Shown here in pieces: positions 37,892 to 50,401 of a stretch of DNA of 64,000 nucleotides. Made by a program: the position numbers and the translations under genes. The DNA comes from Carya illinoinensis (taxonomy: Eukaryota; Streptophyta; Magnoliopsida; Fagales; Juglandaceae). The notes below the pieces were generated by a model. That model had not been told where the DNA came from. It searched no databases and saw only the letters and a list, made by a program, of their open reading frames with translations. The stretch's first letter is position 1. Each line of letters starts with the position of its first letter. Where the stretch lies: contig NC_056757.1 in the NCBI RefSeq assembly GCF_018687715.1, forward strand, positions 24,461,001 through 24,525,000, in the 5' to 3' direction.

Positions 37892-38029
37892 AAAAATAAA
37901 CTAGATGCATGCAAATTTGGCTAATACAACTGTCAATTCTAGTCGAACACCAGTTACATCTAGTCTTCTAGATTTTGCTGAGAAGGTGTTATCTTGCTCT
38001 AGGCAAGGTTGTTTGTTAGTCTATCTTAC

Positions 38030-38400
38030 TAGGGAACCAGAGGAGGAGGAAGGCAGAGGAGAAGGGTGAGATGATAGAGGCCATTCTCGAGCAATGGAAT
38101 AAGTTTAGATTGACGGAAGTTGAACAGCAAGAGGTACAAGTGGAACTTAGCATGGATGGTGTGGCTTCCCAAAGGGGTAGAAGGTGCTTACTGGGATTAG
38201 TAGTAATGGACAAAATGGTAAACTAAGAAGCCTTCAAAGCAACCATGCTGAAATTATGGAGGCCAAAAGGGGAGGTACATTTCAGAGTAATGGGAGACAA
38301 CCTTTTCCTGTTTGAATCCCATAAGGATCATGACTTGGAGAAGGTCCGAGTTGAAACTAAGTATTCTAAGGCCCGAGTTGTGGACAGTATGGGATGCAAT
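38030..38400 (+). pseudogene. LINE C ORF1 remnant (DUF4283-like)
   Basis: The frame reads ILEQWNKFRLTEVEQQEVQV, then, after a stop near 38226, FKATMLKLWRPKGEVHFRVM and GDNLFLFESHKDHDLEKV. This matches the DUF4283 RNA-binding-like domain at the start of plant LINE ORF1. The usual downstream zinc knuckle and linker are missing: the frame runs into endonuclease sequence at about 38360. Confidence 0.6.
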
Positions 38401-41400
38401 GGGGGTCTAGCCATGATGTGCAAAAACAACCTTGAGGTTCAATTGATAAACTTCACTAGATGGCACTTAGTGTGATAACAGATAGAAGACACAATGCCCC
38501 TTGGATGCTCACTGGATTTTATGGTCACCTTGTCACATCCCAAAGGAAACTTAGCTGGAATTTACTTAAAGTATTAAAGCCTTCTCCTACAATACCATGG
38601 CTTTGCATTGGTGACTTTAATGAAATACTATGCCAAAATGAAAAAGTAGGGGAAGTAACTAGACCTTACAAGTGGATGGAGGATTTTCATGAGGCTATTG
38701 AGTTTTGCTACTCAACTCAGTTTCCACCAAAGGTAATAGGTATACATGGTCCAATAACAGAAGTGGCAAGGGGTTTACCAAGGAAAAGCTAAACAGAGCA
38801 CTGGCTAATTCAGACTGGAAAATCCAGTTTCGAAATGCCATATGCCAGGTATTAACTTCAATGAACTCTGATCATGCTCCACTTAATTTACAATGGGAAG
38901 GACAACCACCAGTTAGGAGATATATGCAGGCCAAATTTCGATATGAAGCAGCATGGACTCTTACAAAAGAGTGCCTTGAGGTCATTAAAAAGGCCTGGTC
39001 CAGAGTAGCAGTGGGGGAGGATGCAAGCACTACAATAAGGCACAAGCTGGCTAATTGTGCATTGGGTAAAAAACAATGGAACTCAGAAAGGAAGAGAGAT
39101 GCAACTGCAACTATTCGACAAAAAATGGACAAAATTGCAACCATACAAGAAGAAGATGTTGGTAACCAGGTCAATGAGCTTAAATTGTTATAGAGGGAAG
39201 TGGAACATCAACTAGAAGAAGAAGAGTTAAAATGGAGGCAATGGGTCAAACAACATTGTTTGAAGAATGGGAATAGAAATACACAGTTCTATCACACGCA
39301 TGCCAACCAAAGGAGGAAAACTAATACAATCAGTCAAATCTTGGACCAGCAGGGACAAATTCATAATGACTCAGACCAAATAGCTGGTATATTCTAAGAC
39401 TTCTATTCACAGCTATTCTCCACCTCTAACCCCTCTGAATTCACTACATGCCTCCAAGGTATGGACCAAAAAGTCACCACTGCAATGAACAACAAACTCC
39501 TGCTCAAATTCACTGAGAAGGATGTCCAAGATGCTGTCTCACAAATGAACCCCCTTGGATCTCCAGGTCCTGATGGATTCCTAACCCACTTCTACCAAAA
39601 TCGTTTGGAAAGCATTGGGAAGGAGACCTGTAATTTTGCCCTTAAAATCCTTAACCAAGGAGGCTCATTAAAAGAGGTTAATGATACCTTTATCACATTG
39701 ATTCCAAAGTGAAGGACCCCAAAACAGTTTCTGATTTTAAGCCAATCAGCTTGTGTAATGTCAGCTATAAAATTGTAGCTAAATTTTTGGCCAATCGTTT
39801 GAAATTAATCCTGCCTGACATCATTTCTTTGAATCAAAGTGCTTTTGTTCCAGGAAGACTCATAACTGACAATGTAGTTGCAGCATATAAGACCCTCCAC
39901 ACAATGAACTCTAAGGTAAAAGGCAAAGCTGGCTTTATGGTCCTCAAGCTTGACAAGAGTAAAGCTTACGATAGAATGGAGTGGAGCTTCCTAAATGCAG
40001 TGATGGAAAAGCTGGATTTTGTATCCCAATGGATTTCTCTCATCATGAATTGTATTACTTCAGTCACTTACTCTATTTTAATCAATAGAGAGGCAGGCCC
40101 CTCTTTCACTCCCACAAGAGGTATTAGACAAGAGGACCCACTGTCTCCTTATCTATTTATTCTGTGTGCTAAAGCCCTCTCTAATTTACTAAACCAAGCT
40201 GAAGCCAGGGGTATCTTATCTAGCATTCCTATTGGTGATGGTCAAATCTAGGTAAATCATTTGTTCTTGCAGATGATAGTCTCCTATTTTGCAAAGCAAA
40301 CTCACTGGAATGGTGTAGAGTGCTTCATATTTTGGAAACCTATGAAATTGCCTCAGGACAGATGCTCCACAAGATAAAACTTCGATCTTTTTCAGTAGGA
40401 ACACACCCAAGGACATCCAAAGGAACATTCTGCAAATTTCTGAGATCAAGTCCTCAAGCTCTTTTGAAAAGTACTTGGGCCTACCAGCTCTACTTGGTAG
40501 ATCAAAAGTTGCTGCCTTTCCACTCCCTACTAGACAGAATACGGTCCAGGATTACAAATTGGAAGACCAAGTGCCCCTCAGCTACAGGGAAAGAAGTCCT
40601 CCTCTAGGCTGTGCTCCAAGCAATTCCAACATAATCAATGGGCATCTTCCTCCTTCCCATTTCCATATCAAACAAACTCAATAAGTTTATGAAGAAATTA
40701 TGGTGGGCTTTAATGAGGATCACTCCAAAATGCAATGGCTGAAATGGGATAAACTGAACCAAGGTAAGACTAAAGGGGGTTTGGGCTTAAGAGACTTTAA
40801 AATTTTTAATATGGTCATGCTGAACAAACAAGGGTGGCGGATACTTCAGTTACCACAATCCCTCCCAGCTCAGATTCTAAAACAAAAATATTTCCGAAAT
40901 GGGGATTTCCTAGGAGCCAAATTGGGGTATAGGCCATCCTATATCTGAAGGAGCATTATGAGTGGGCTTGATTTACTGAAAGAATGACTAGTTTGGAGAA
41001 TTGGGAATGGCAAACAAGTCAAAATTTGGGAGAACAAGTGGATTCCTAATCCACCCACCTTCAGAATCCAATCCACTAAAGGGGAACATGCAGCACAAGT
41101 GATGGTGTCTGAACTCATTGATAATGACTTGAGAATCTGGAAGGAACCACTTATGGTAAGCCTCTTTTCAACCCAGGAAGTTGATATAATCAAGTCAATA
41201 CCAGTTAGCCTAGGTGGAAGAGAGGATCAGCTGGTTTGGTATCACACAAAAAATAGTCTATTCTCAGTCAGAAGTGCATACTTTTTATAGAGGACCATGA
41301 TAGCAAGATCAATAGGAGAAACATCCAATGATAAACTGGAAGCTGGATTTTGGAAAGATATATGGAAGCTTCCAATGCCTATTGCAGTTAGAAGCTTCAT

Positions 41401-42117
41401 GAATAAAGCCTTGCCAATAATGGAGAACCTAGTGAAAAGAAGGGTAGTTGAAAACAACAAATGCCCTATATGTCTGACTGAACTTGAGACATCTGAACAT
41501 GTATGATAGAGTTGTGAGGCTGCAAAAGACATATGGAGCCAAGGCAGTCGACAGGTACAAAAAATGAGCACCCAATGTTCATCCTTCAAAGATGTGTGGG
41601 AACACTTGTGTAAGCATCTGCAGGACAGTACACTAGTGGAAGTGGCTATGATTGCTCAGCTCATCTGGACTAGAAGGAATGAATTTATATTTGGTAAAGG
41701 TTTCATACATCCTAATCAACTCATTAACAAAGCTAAGAGGGAACTAGAGCTTTTTAACATGTTCAGAGACAACACGAAGATGGCATGCAGAGGAACAATG
41801 ATCAGGTAAATGTTAAATGGCTTAGACCCCCCATAGGTTGGTATAAGATGAACTGGGATGGGGCAATAAATGGTGCTAAGGGCCAACTTGGAATTGGGGG
41901 CATTCTCAAAAATAGTGATGGACAGGTGCTGGGTACTATCCAAGCCAAGAGACAATTGAACTTAGAAGCTTTCAGTGGTGAAGCCTATACTATGATGATG
42001 TGTATAAGCTTATGTAAAAAAGTGGGGGTGAATCAATTTATCCTTGAGGGTGATGCCTTGCGGGTTGTGAATTTACTAAAATTCCACAAAAGGATTGGAG
42101 CTATGGGAGCCTTATAA
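38360..42117 (+). pseudogene. LINE C ORF2 (EN, RT, zf-RVT, RNase H)
   Basis: The endonuclease part has GGLAMMCKNNLEVQL, WMLTGFYGHLVTSQR, WLCIGDFNEIL and NSDHAPL. RT has MNPLGSPGPDGFLTHFYQN, FKPISLCNVSYKIVAKFLAN, SAFVPGRLITDN, LKLDKSKAYDRMEW and GIRQEDPLSPYLFILCAKAL, with QGD changed to QED, then VLADDSLLFCKA with the catalytic ADD intact. The zf-RVT region (41000-41510) ends near CPICLTELETSEHV. RNase H (41785-42117) has MNWDGAINGAKGQLGIGG and LEGDALRVVNLLK. Stops at 39191, 39713 and 40249 and several shifts break it. Confidence 0.87.
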
Positions 42118-42425
42118 TTGAGAATGCGAAGATGCTGCTCAACAATTTTGCAAAGTGGTATGCTATCCCTACCAAGAGGGAAGGCAACAAAGCAGCTCAT
42201 GCTTTAGCACATAATGCTTTACTCCTTAGTGAGGATATGTATAAATTTGAAGAAATTCCTTTTTGTGTTCACCATGTTGTAAGTACTCATATGTTGTAAG
42301 GACTTGTTTACAACAATGAAATACTTACCATTTAAAAAAAAAAAAAAAACCTAAGTTATCATTTCTCTTTATTTATAATAATATATTATAATTTAAATAA
42401 CTTTTTATCAATTATTTAAATGAAA

Positions 42426-42573
42426 GAGTAATGTTACATACAGTCATTTTTGCGCACTCCCTGCGCACTCCACTGATATGATTGGCTAGATTAAATTTTT
42501 TTTAATACACAACCAATCATATCACTGGAGTGTACAAAGGAGTCCACAAAAATAACTGCACATAAAATTTTCC
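42426..42573. mobile_element. 148-bp MITE with 9-bp target duplication
   Basis: The inverted arms 42435-42486 (ACAGTCATTTTTGCGCACTC..., CCACTGATATGATTGG) and 42511-42562 (CCAATCATATCACTGG, ... AAAAATAACTGCACAT) pair over most of their length. The flanking 9-mers TAAATGAAA at 42417-42425 and 42574-42582 are identical. A 9-bp duplication suggests the Mutator-like superfamily, which is inference. Confidence 0.85.
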
Positions 42574-43825
42574 TAAATGAAATCCACTTAAAATTTGTCA
42601 AATACTCGAATTCTAGATACGTTGGGAGATAACAAGAATTAAGATGAAAAGAGTATTCATCTTTTTATTTTCCTGTAATTATAAATATAAAAAAAAAAAC
42701 ATTTACCTTTCCCTATAATTATGTTTTGCTTCTATACCATTATTTTTTAATGATACTACTATTCAGCTCCATGATTTTATTCCATCATTTTGACTATTTG
42801 AGTATTTTATTTTTTATTTCTTAATAATCAAGAAAGTGAATATTAGTGAATTTATATATATTATTTAAATATTTAAATAATATTTAAAATAAAAAGAAAA
42901 AATACAATTACTCTAATGGTAACTAACTTTGAGCAACAAAATCATCGGGTTGAACAGCAACACCCATTTTTCAAAAGCCGAAGTTATTTTCAAATTGGGT
43001 TGAAAGTTCATCTAACCTATTTAAAAAATAGACATGGAAAAATTTTCTTGTCATCCTTACACTTCACACACCACACTTATTTTAATTTTTTTTTTCATTT
43101 TTTTATAATAAATATGTAATGTGTGGATGATAAATAGAATAATTTAATTAGTTTAATAAGAATAAAATAAAATAAAAAATAAATAAAATAAAAAATAATA
43201 TTTTAATATATAAAATGTGTGGTGTGGGATGATGTGTAACATTTTTCGATAGACATTACTAGACCATTGAGCAATGTGACCACTGAATTGTATCGATAGT
43301 ATAAATTGTATTTTTTTAAACATCTTTTAAATCTCTTTAAACATTTAGAAAAAATACACAAACTCAAAAAAACAAACTTTCTTAACTATTAAGCAATAGA
43401 AAAAAAAAAAAATGGATACAATGCAGGAATCACCTTTTACGGTGACCTAAACGTTTTCCTTAAAAAATTGACAAATTTTTAAAAACATTTTCAATAATCA
43501 TATTATCTCAACGACAACTTTTTTAAAGGTCATATTTTTCTTTAGTTATAATTTTTTAAAAATCGAATTCTTTTTTAAAATCGTGTTCTTTTGGTGTAAA
43601 GAATATCATCAGTACGTCTCAAAGTAGCTAGATTTCACATTATCCCATTCATTTTTATTCATTTTTTATCAGCTACAAATCTTTTACAGACCCATAAATT
43701 TGACTGAGATCTAACACAATTTGTCAATGACTCAAATCCCATAACTTGAATTTGATAATTATGGCTAGTTTGATAACACAAGTATACTAAGGTATTTTCA
43801 TATATTTTTAAATATTAAAAATTTT

Positions 43826-43965
43826 ATGTACAGTTACTTTTGCATACTCTTTTGTGCACTCTATTGATGTGATTGGTAGCATATTTTAAAAAAATTAACG
43901 CTACTAATCATATCATTGAAATGTTTAAAAAATGAGTAAAAATGACTGTATGTAATATTATTCTA
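43826..43965. mobile_element. Second copy of the ACAGTYAYTTTTG MITE
   Basis: Left arm TTATGTACAGTTACTTTTGC and TTGATGTGATTGGTAG; right arm CTACTAATCATATCATTGAA and AAAAATGACTGTATGTAATA. It has the same architecture as 42426-42573, with more mismatches. Confidence 0.7.
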
Positions 43966-44456
43966 TAGGTATTTCATTATCAAATATCATTTAAATACAA
44001 AATATTTTTCAATTTCAAATTTTTAACTTTTTCATTTAATCATTATCTAATTATTATAAATTTCTCAAACTACCAAACAAAACACAAAAAATAATATAAT
44101 TTTTTCAAATTTCAAAACAAAAAATTATATTTAATTTGTAAAAAATAATATTTTTATTCAAAATTTTCTCTATCTCCTTTTTCAAAATTCAATAAATATA
44201 TTAATTTAAATTATTTTATCACTATTTACATGAAATATTTATAATATCCAAAGAGGTTTAAAAGAGTCGAGTTTGGTCATAATGTTTGGTCATTTGGACT
44301 AAAGTTTGGTTAACTCATATATTGCCGGAATCAACCAACTTGACATGACTATGTCAAAAAAAAAAAAAAAACAAAAAAACAAAAAAATAAAAACAAAAAA
44401 CAAAAACAAAACCAAAAACTAATTTGACATAACATGAATCTGTCTTTCAAATTTTT

Positions 44457-44634
44457 GGGTTTGGATAGTGAGATGATAATTTTTTATTTTAAATAAAAGT
44501 TTAAAATTTTATTTTTTTAATATTATTATTATTTTGAGATTTGAAAAAGTTAAATTATTTATTATATTTTCTGAGAAAATTTTAAAAAATTGTAATAATG
44601 AGATAAGATTTTGTGTCTCATCCTGCTTGCCAAA
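44457..44634 (+). repeat. AT-rich dispersed MITE copy 5
   Basis: It starts GGGTTTGGATAGTGAGATGA and ends GTCTCATCCTGCTTGCCAAA, with the family core TATTATTATTATTTTGAGAT, TTAAATTATTTATTATATTT between. Confidence 0.65.
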
Positions 44635-45420
44635 TCTATCCGATTTTGTCTTAGAGTATTAATAGTGAATTCAACAGAGCTAAAATTTGGCCAAAGTTTA
44701 ACTAAGATGCACAATAAATTATTGTAATAGACTCAACAAAAAATAGTGATTATAGCCCAAGGCTATTTTGCTGACCAAATATTATTCTCAAAATAAAATA
44801 ATAACCTTTTTCAACTACTTTGGTCTCAAACTCTCAGCGCAAGAGGAAAATGCATGGCTAATTCTAATACCCAGTACTAAAAGTTGCAACTTTGGAATAA
44901 ATATTGATAGATTTGGAAAGAATAATGAATAAATATTTAAATACAATAATAAATTTTAATACAACTATATATCAATTGAAAATATATGACCATTGTAACG
45001 AAAAAATACCATTAGAAAATTTTATTCGTTTGAATAATATGAATGTTAGAAAATTAATGTGTAATTTGTTAATAGCAAACTAATATTCAAATTACAATTA
45101 GAATTTAAATAATGAAAATTTTAAAATCAATATTTTAATAGAATAGTAATAGATTTGTTGAGTCTATTATTTGGTATTGTAAAAAGTGGCTACCTAAAAT
45201 TTATAAAAGTAGATTTTCTAGTCAAATTTTAGCCAAAGTTTATTAGGGCCACTACTAATCCTCTTAGGCCATTAAGAGTTTATTTCATAACACAAATATT
45301 CTCAGATATTCTCAAAATATTTTGCTACTATTTATAAGCTATTAACTATTGTTTTACTACTATTTATGAATCATATGAAATATTTCTTAGTATGCAAATG
45401 AAACCTAAGTCATTAGGGAA

Positions 45421-45590
45421 GGTTTGGATACTGAGTTGAGATTAAATAAGATGAAAGTTGAAAATTGAATAAAATATTATTAAAATATTATTTTTGTTTT
45501 GAGCTATGAAAAAATTAGATTGTTTATTATATTTTTTTAAAAAATTTAAAAAAATTATAATAATTAGATAAAATGAAATGAGTTAAAGAG
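45421..45590 (+). repeat. AT-rich dispersed MITE copy 6
   Basis: It starts GGTTTGGATACTGAGTTGAG and has AAGATGAAAGTTGAAAATTG and TAATAATTAGATAAAATGAA, the same word order as the other copies. Confidence 0.65.
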
Positions 45591-45779
45591 ATTTCTTGTA
45601 TACTATCAAAACCTAACAATGTTAGTCATCCCCTCAAAAACTGACAACTCAATTAGATGTTTTGCTCATGGACTTATACTTGACTTTTTGGATAAATAGA
45701 TAATGATTAGATAAAAGCGTCACAAAATAATGTGTACAAAATGTTGGAAAAACAATGGTCACATATTGCGAGACTGTTT

Positions 45780-45960
45780 TTCGTTTATTTTTACAGATGA
45801 GATAAAATGAGATAAGATGAATTAAGATAAAAGTTTAATAAAATATTGTTAGAATATGTTTTTTTTTTAAATTATTTTGTTTTGATATTTAAAAAAGTTG
45901 AATTGTTTATTTTATTTTGTGTAAAAATTTAAAAAATTATAATAATTAGATGAGATGAAA
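45780..45960 (+). repeat. AT-rich dispersed MITE copy 7
   Basis: It runs from CGTTTATTTTTACAGATGAG to TAATAATTAGATGAGATGAA. The left end has the GTTTATTTTYACA word also seen at the ends of copy 3. Confidence 0.6.
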
Positions 45961-46622
45961 ATGGTAGGCCTTTTTCTAATCTCATTGAATGAAATGTTCT
46001 TCTTGCTAAAATTCCTCTAATTGGATATATATGTGCAGCTTTTTCGTTCAAATAAACTTTAAAAGAACCCCCACATACAAAAGAACATGAAAAATGATTA
46101 AAAAAACAACTATTTTTTGGATTTTTTTTAATAGAATGCATTTTTTTAATACAAAATTATATGAAATAATTTAACCTCAAAATGATTATACAAAAATAAA
46201 CTCATAAAGTAACGTGATTTAATATGATGCGTTAAATTGTAAAATTATTTTTATCACAAAATAAATCAAACGAATAACATGAAACTATATTATTTCATGA
46301 ATTTACCTTTGTATTTAAAGAATATATATCAACTCATATACACATTCAACTAGTTCATGATTGTGTAGGAATGTTTTTACAAAGAGACGGAAAAAATATT
46401 CTTTAAAATAAATCCTGATGAAGTAATTATGATATTCCATAAACATCAAAATTAATAGGTCAGAATACAAAAAAACTCAAAATATAATAATTAATAGGCA
46501 ATGAAATCAAAAGAATAGAAAATCAAGAGTCAATAGTTACAATAAGATAAAATCCTTATTTTATTAGAAACGTAATAATACAATGATATAAAAATTAAGA
46601 GGGGAGAAATAACCACTCTAAG

Positions 46623-46625
<3 letters not shown>

Positions 46626-46653
<28 letters not shown>
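46626..46653. repeat. TA microsatellite
   Basis: About 14 TA units, just left of the CCGG-rich element. Confidence 0.9.
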
Positions 46654-46661
<8 letters not shown>

Positions 46662-46709
46662 AAATTATTATTTTTTTAAGTCAAATATTGTTTCATTCAT
46701 AGTAAAGAA

Positions 46710-47614
46710 TAGGGGTGTAAAAAAAAACCGGCAAACCGGAAAACCGGCCCGAACCAAACCGAACCGGACCGGTTGTGCCGGTTTTGGAACGGTTCGGTCC
46801 GGAACCGGTTTTCATAAATGAAAAACAGGCCGGAACCGGTCCGGTTTCGGTTTCGGTTAGTTTTGGACCGGACCGGACCGGTACTATTTATATATTAATA
46901 TTATATATAATATATTTTATATTATATATAATTTTTAATCACATAAAAAATAATCACATATATACTAATACTAATATTCTAATATAGATTATAGTTAATA
47001 CTCATACTAATATAGTTATATTAAATCATCAAAACTAACACTAACATATAGCTATACTAATAGTCTAATATTAATACTATTATATTGTCTAATATATTAT
47101 ATAGCTATAACTAATACTAATATATATATACTAATACTAATCGTCTAATATAGGATTATAGCAGATTTTTTTTTACACTAAATTTCTTATTTTAGTTTTT
47201 GTTTTATAGTCGTTTTTTATATAGCAAATTTTGTTTATATAACAGATTTTTTTTATAAAGCAGATTTTTTATATCAGAATTTTTTACATAACAGATTTTT
47301 TTTTTATAAACCAGATTTTTGATAGCAGAATTTTTTTACATAGCAGATTTGTTTTTTGCAAAACAGATTTTTGTAAATGGTAAACAGAATTTTTTAAATC
47401 AGTTTTTTCTTTTAAACAGAATTTTTATAAAAAATTTGTATTTTATTAAAACCGGAAAACCGGACCAAACCGGACCAGAAACCGGTAAAACCGGAATACC
47501 GGTTTAGGAGGAAAATCGGTGCGTAATCGGTTTTGAAAAATGCAAAACCGGTACCTACCGGTTCGGTCCTAGATTTTGTACAAAACCGGACCAAACCGGA
47601 CCGGTTACACCCCT
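46710..47614. mobile_element. 905-bp CCGGTT-rich inverted-repeat element with 9-bp target duplication
   Basis: The ends are AGGGGTGTAA (46711-46720) and TTACACCCCT (47605-47614). The 9-mer AGTAAAGAA flanks both sides (46701-46709 and 47615-47623). Both terminal regions (46727-46880 and 47450-47605) are packed with CCGG, AACCGG and CCGGTT words, so they can pair with each other and fold on themselves. The middle is AT-rich, with many AACAGATTTTT and CTAATACTAATA words. No coding sequence. A 9-bp duplication suggests a Mutator-like origin, which is inference. Confidence 0.8.
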
Positions 47615-47999
47615 AGTAAAGAAGCAGGTACATGAAAATACCTAAATGAAAATATAATTATTAGTCTTGGCATTACACACTATAACAGCCCACTGCATCC
47701 GCCGCTAGACTTGCTCGAATAAAGTAAGGAGGATGAAACCACCATTGGAGAATATATATATATATATATATAAAACGATCCGTGCATTTCGGGCCAATAT
47801 ATGTGATGTCTCATTTTCCTGCCGTCCAATATAAAGAACATCAAAATATTAGGAATAGGATGATAATAACTTAATCTCCCTAATAATAGTAGTGGATCAA
47901 ATGACTTTAATAAAGTAAGAGATCAAATCCATTCAAAAAAAAAAAAAAAAAGAGATCAAATGAGAGAGAATTTGTAAGGCCCTTAATCATGACATAGCT

Positions 48000-48130
48000 A
48001 TAATCATACTCCTTTTGAAACCTCTAGCAAGTGGATAGTGCAAGTTGAATTTTGATGAGACTATTTTAAATTAGCAATATCAAGTCTGGGGTGGGTGCAG
48101 TCTTATAATCATAAATGGTAAATACATAGG
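48000..48130 (+). pseudogene. Possible LINE RNase H scrap
   Basis: The plus strand reads PLASG, a stop, CKLNFDETILN, a stop, then GGCSLIINGK. This resembles the start of the RNase H domain that ends plant LINE ORF2 (P..GW.K.NFDGA... GG.. R...G). Very short, so tentative. Confidence 0.35.
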
Positions 48131-48344
48131 AAATCAAATACTCATAAAAACTGGTTTAAAATATGAGTTATGCTATTTATAAATCTTATGTGTAACACAT
48201 TAAATTTATATGTGAGACCTATTATATTTATAAAAATATAAAAAATAATAATATATTTTTTTCATCTAAACTGATATCATTGCCTTGAAAATTAAAGGTG
48301 TGCTAGTTATATTAATAAAGATTATTGTAAATTGATTTAGGCCC

Positions 48345-48735
48345 TTTTGGATATAAGAAGTGTTTCATCTCATTTTATTTTATCATTACATTTTTTTAAA
48401 AAATTTTTTACACAAAATATAATAAACAATTCAATTTTTTTAAATCTTAAAATAATAATAATATTAAAAAATATATATTTTAATAATATTTTATTCAACT
48501 TTTAAATTTTTATTTTAACTTTTCTCATCTCAATTGACTATCGAAATGACAACTTATCTCATATAATCATTATAAATTTTCTAAATTCTTAAATAAAATA
48601 TAATAAATAATTCAAATTTTTTAAATTCTAAAAGAAAAATTAATAATAAAAAAAATTATATTATAATAATATTTTATTCAACTTTCAATAAAAACATTTT
48701 ATCTCGACTAATTTCATCTAAACTACGTAACTAAT
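48345..48735 (-). repeat. AT-rich dispersed MITE copies 8 and 9, side by side
   Basis: Two reverse copies at about 48345-48545 and 48546-48735, each with CATATAAT/ACATTTTTTT, TAATAAACAATTCAATTTTT-type core and ATTTTATTCAACTTT words. They look like a tandem or double insertion. Confidence 0.6.
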
Positions 48736-49044
48736 CGAGACATAATTCTCATAACATTATAACAAAAAAAAAAAAATACTGTTATTCCTTTTTGTTAAAG
48801 GAAAAAGTGGATCCTGCTCAAATTTTTTTATTTAGTGATTAAGAAAATATTATTTAATAATATTATAAATTTTCTTTTAAAAAAAAATTAAAAGTATTAA
48901 TAGATGATGAAAAAATAAAAAAAAATAAAACGGCCAAGCGGGATGCCCAACGGTGGGTGTAGACACAACCTTCCTCAATCATTTGCTGTTTGATGTTCCA
49001 ATCCAATGAACCACTGCCACGTGACCGATAAACTACTGTCCAGG

Positions 49045-49190
49045 GACCTTTACCGCAAACAGCCTGGCATTTTCGCAATATATGAACGACCCGATGGCAT
49101 TGGATGGCACTTCCAACAAAACAAAGAAAAAGCTCTCCTTCTCTGCCAGCAATTCCTTTTTGTTCCGCGACAGCGCCGGCCTGATTTCAG
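49045..49190 (+). other. Probable non-coding 5' exon of the pyroglutamyl-peptidase gene
   Basis: A less AT-rich stretch ends GATTTCAG at 49190 before GTAGCTCTC. The next exon most likely starts at 50351 after TTTAATTGCAG (a second AG is at 50319). The left boundary is not defined by any signal I trust. With this splice, an upstream frame runs from 49082 to 50412. Confidence 0.4.
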
Positions 49191-50401
49191 GTAGCTCTCA
49201 ATCCTGCTTTACGATCAAACTTTTTTGTATTATCTTTATGTTTTTGTTAAGCAATATTAATTGGTCAAAACTCTATCGATTCTGATTCCTTTCTCCGTTT
49301 TCTTCCGATTTCTGTCGCATTTATAATTGTCACCTTTTGAAGACTTGTACAAAAGTTTTGATGGAGTTTTGCTCGATGGGTTCGAGTTTTTGTTGCTTTT
49401 AAATAACTTGTCTTTGATGGGTGTACGTGTGAGAGAGGGAGAGAGACAAACACGAGGTTGAAGGAAAAGTAGCAAACCTCTATTAAATCAAAATGGGGTG
49501 GAGATTACGAGAAAAAAAAGTTTGTAAAACTAAGGTACTGATTGTTGGTTAAGTCATTCAAACAGATTTTTTTATGGGAGAGAGGTTGTGAACTCGTTAT
49601 CTTTGTGGAAGATGCGGAAAGTTTGATGCCGTATGGTGACTATGTGGTTGGTTTCTCATAATCGATGTAGATTGGTACTTTCAGAGCTTTTGAAGTGTAA
49701 TCCCTTTTCAATTTACTCACAAGGTTGGGGATATTGAGCCCTCCTATTATTTTCCAATATGGGTTTGTTTATTAGTGCGAGCTTTGCTACTCATAAGCCT
49801 CGTACACCCACATCTCACTTTTTTTATTTTTTAAAATTTTTTTAAAATTATTTTTCGATTTATTTTTTTTAAACTAATTAAATTTTTCTACTCATTATCC
49901 ATATACCAAACATTTGGTAAAAGAAAAAAAATAAATAAATAAATAAAATGTGTGGTGTGTAGTGTATGGGCTTATGTTTAGAATTTTTCTTATTAGTGCA
50001 CAAGTAAAATGTCCTGGGTTGTCAAGTGCAAGTGATGCGGGTTTGAGTCTTGAGTACCAGTGCATGCAAAAATTGTTAGTGATTGGGAGCATGTCATTTC
50101 AAAGATCCTGCTTGGCAAGACCAATGCTCTTTAGTGGGGCATTATACTATCTAGCAATCTCATATTATTTTTAAATTGGATAATATTTGAAAATTTGTAT
50201 GATGGGAAGTTTATTGATGCAAAATCTCTTCTGCATTTTATACGGAATCCATTCATGGTGCTTTCTTTTTGCATTTTCTTCTTTAAAATAGATAATGATT
50301 CTGGTTGGCTTTTCCAGGGGTTGGTGGGCACTCACAGGCTTTAATTGCAGGCTCAGCATTCATAAAAAATAGGGAACTGTATTCGTGTCCAGAACGACAA
50401 T

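Larger units (their letters stand above)
37990..42349 (+). mobile_element. LINE C: L1-type element with RNase H, 16-nt A-tail
   Basis: About 4.3 kb, ending in 16 A (42334-42349). It contains a shortened ORF1, endonuclease, reverse transcriptase, zf-RVT and a C-terminal RNase H in the standard order for plant L1. The 5' boundary is approximate because no matching target duplication was found next to the CCTAAGTTATC after the tail. Several stops and small frameshifts interrupt ORF2, so the copy is inactive. Confidence 0.88.
42350..48950. other. Long gene-poor AT-rich region
   Basis: No functional gene was seen in 6.6 kb. It holds MITEs, a CCGG-rich inverted-repeat element and an RNase H-like scrap, listed separately. 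Short open frames lack motifs. Confidence 0.55.
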
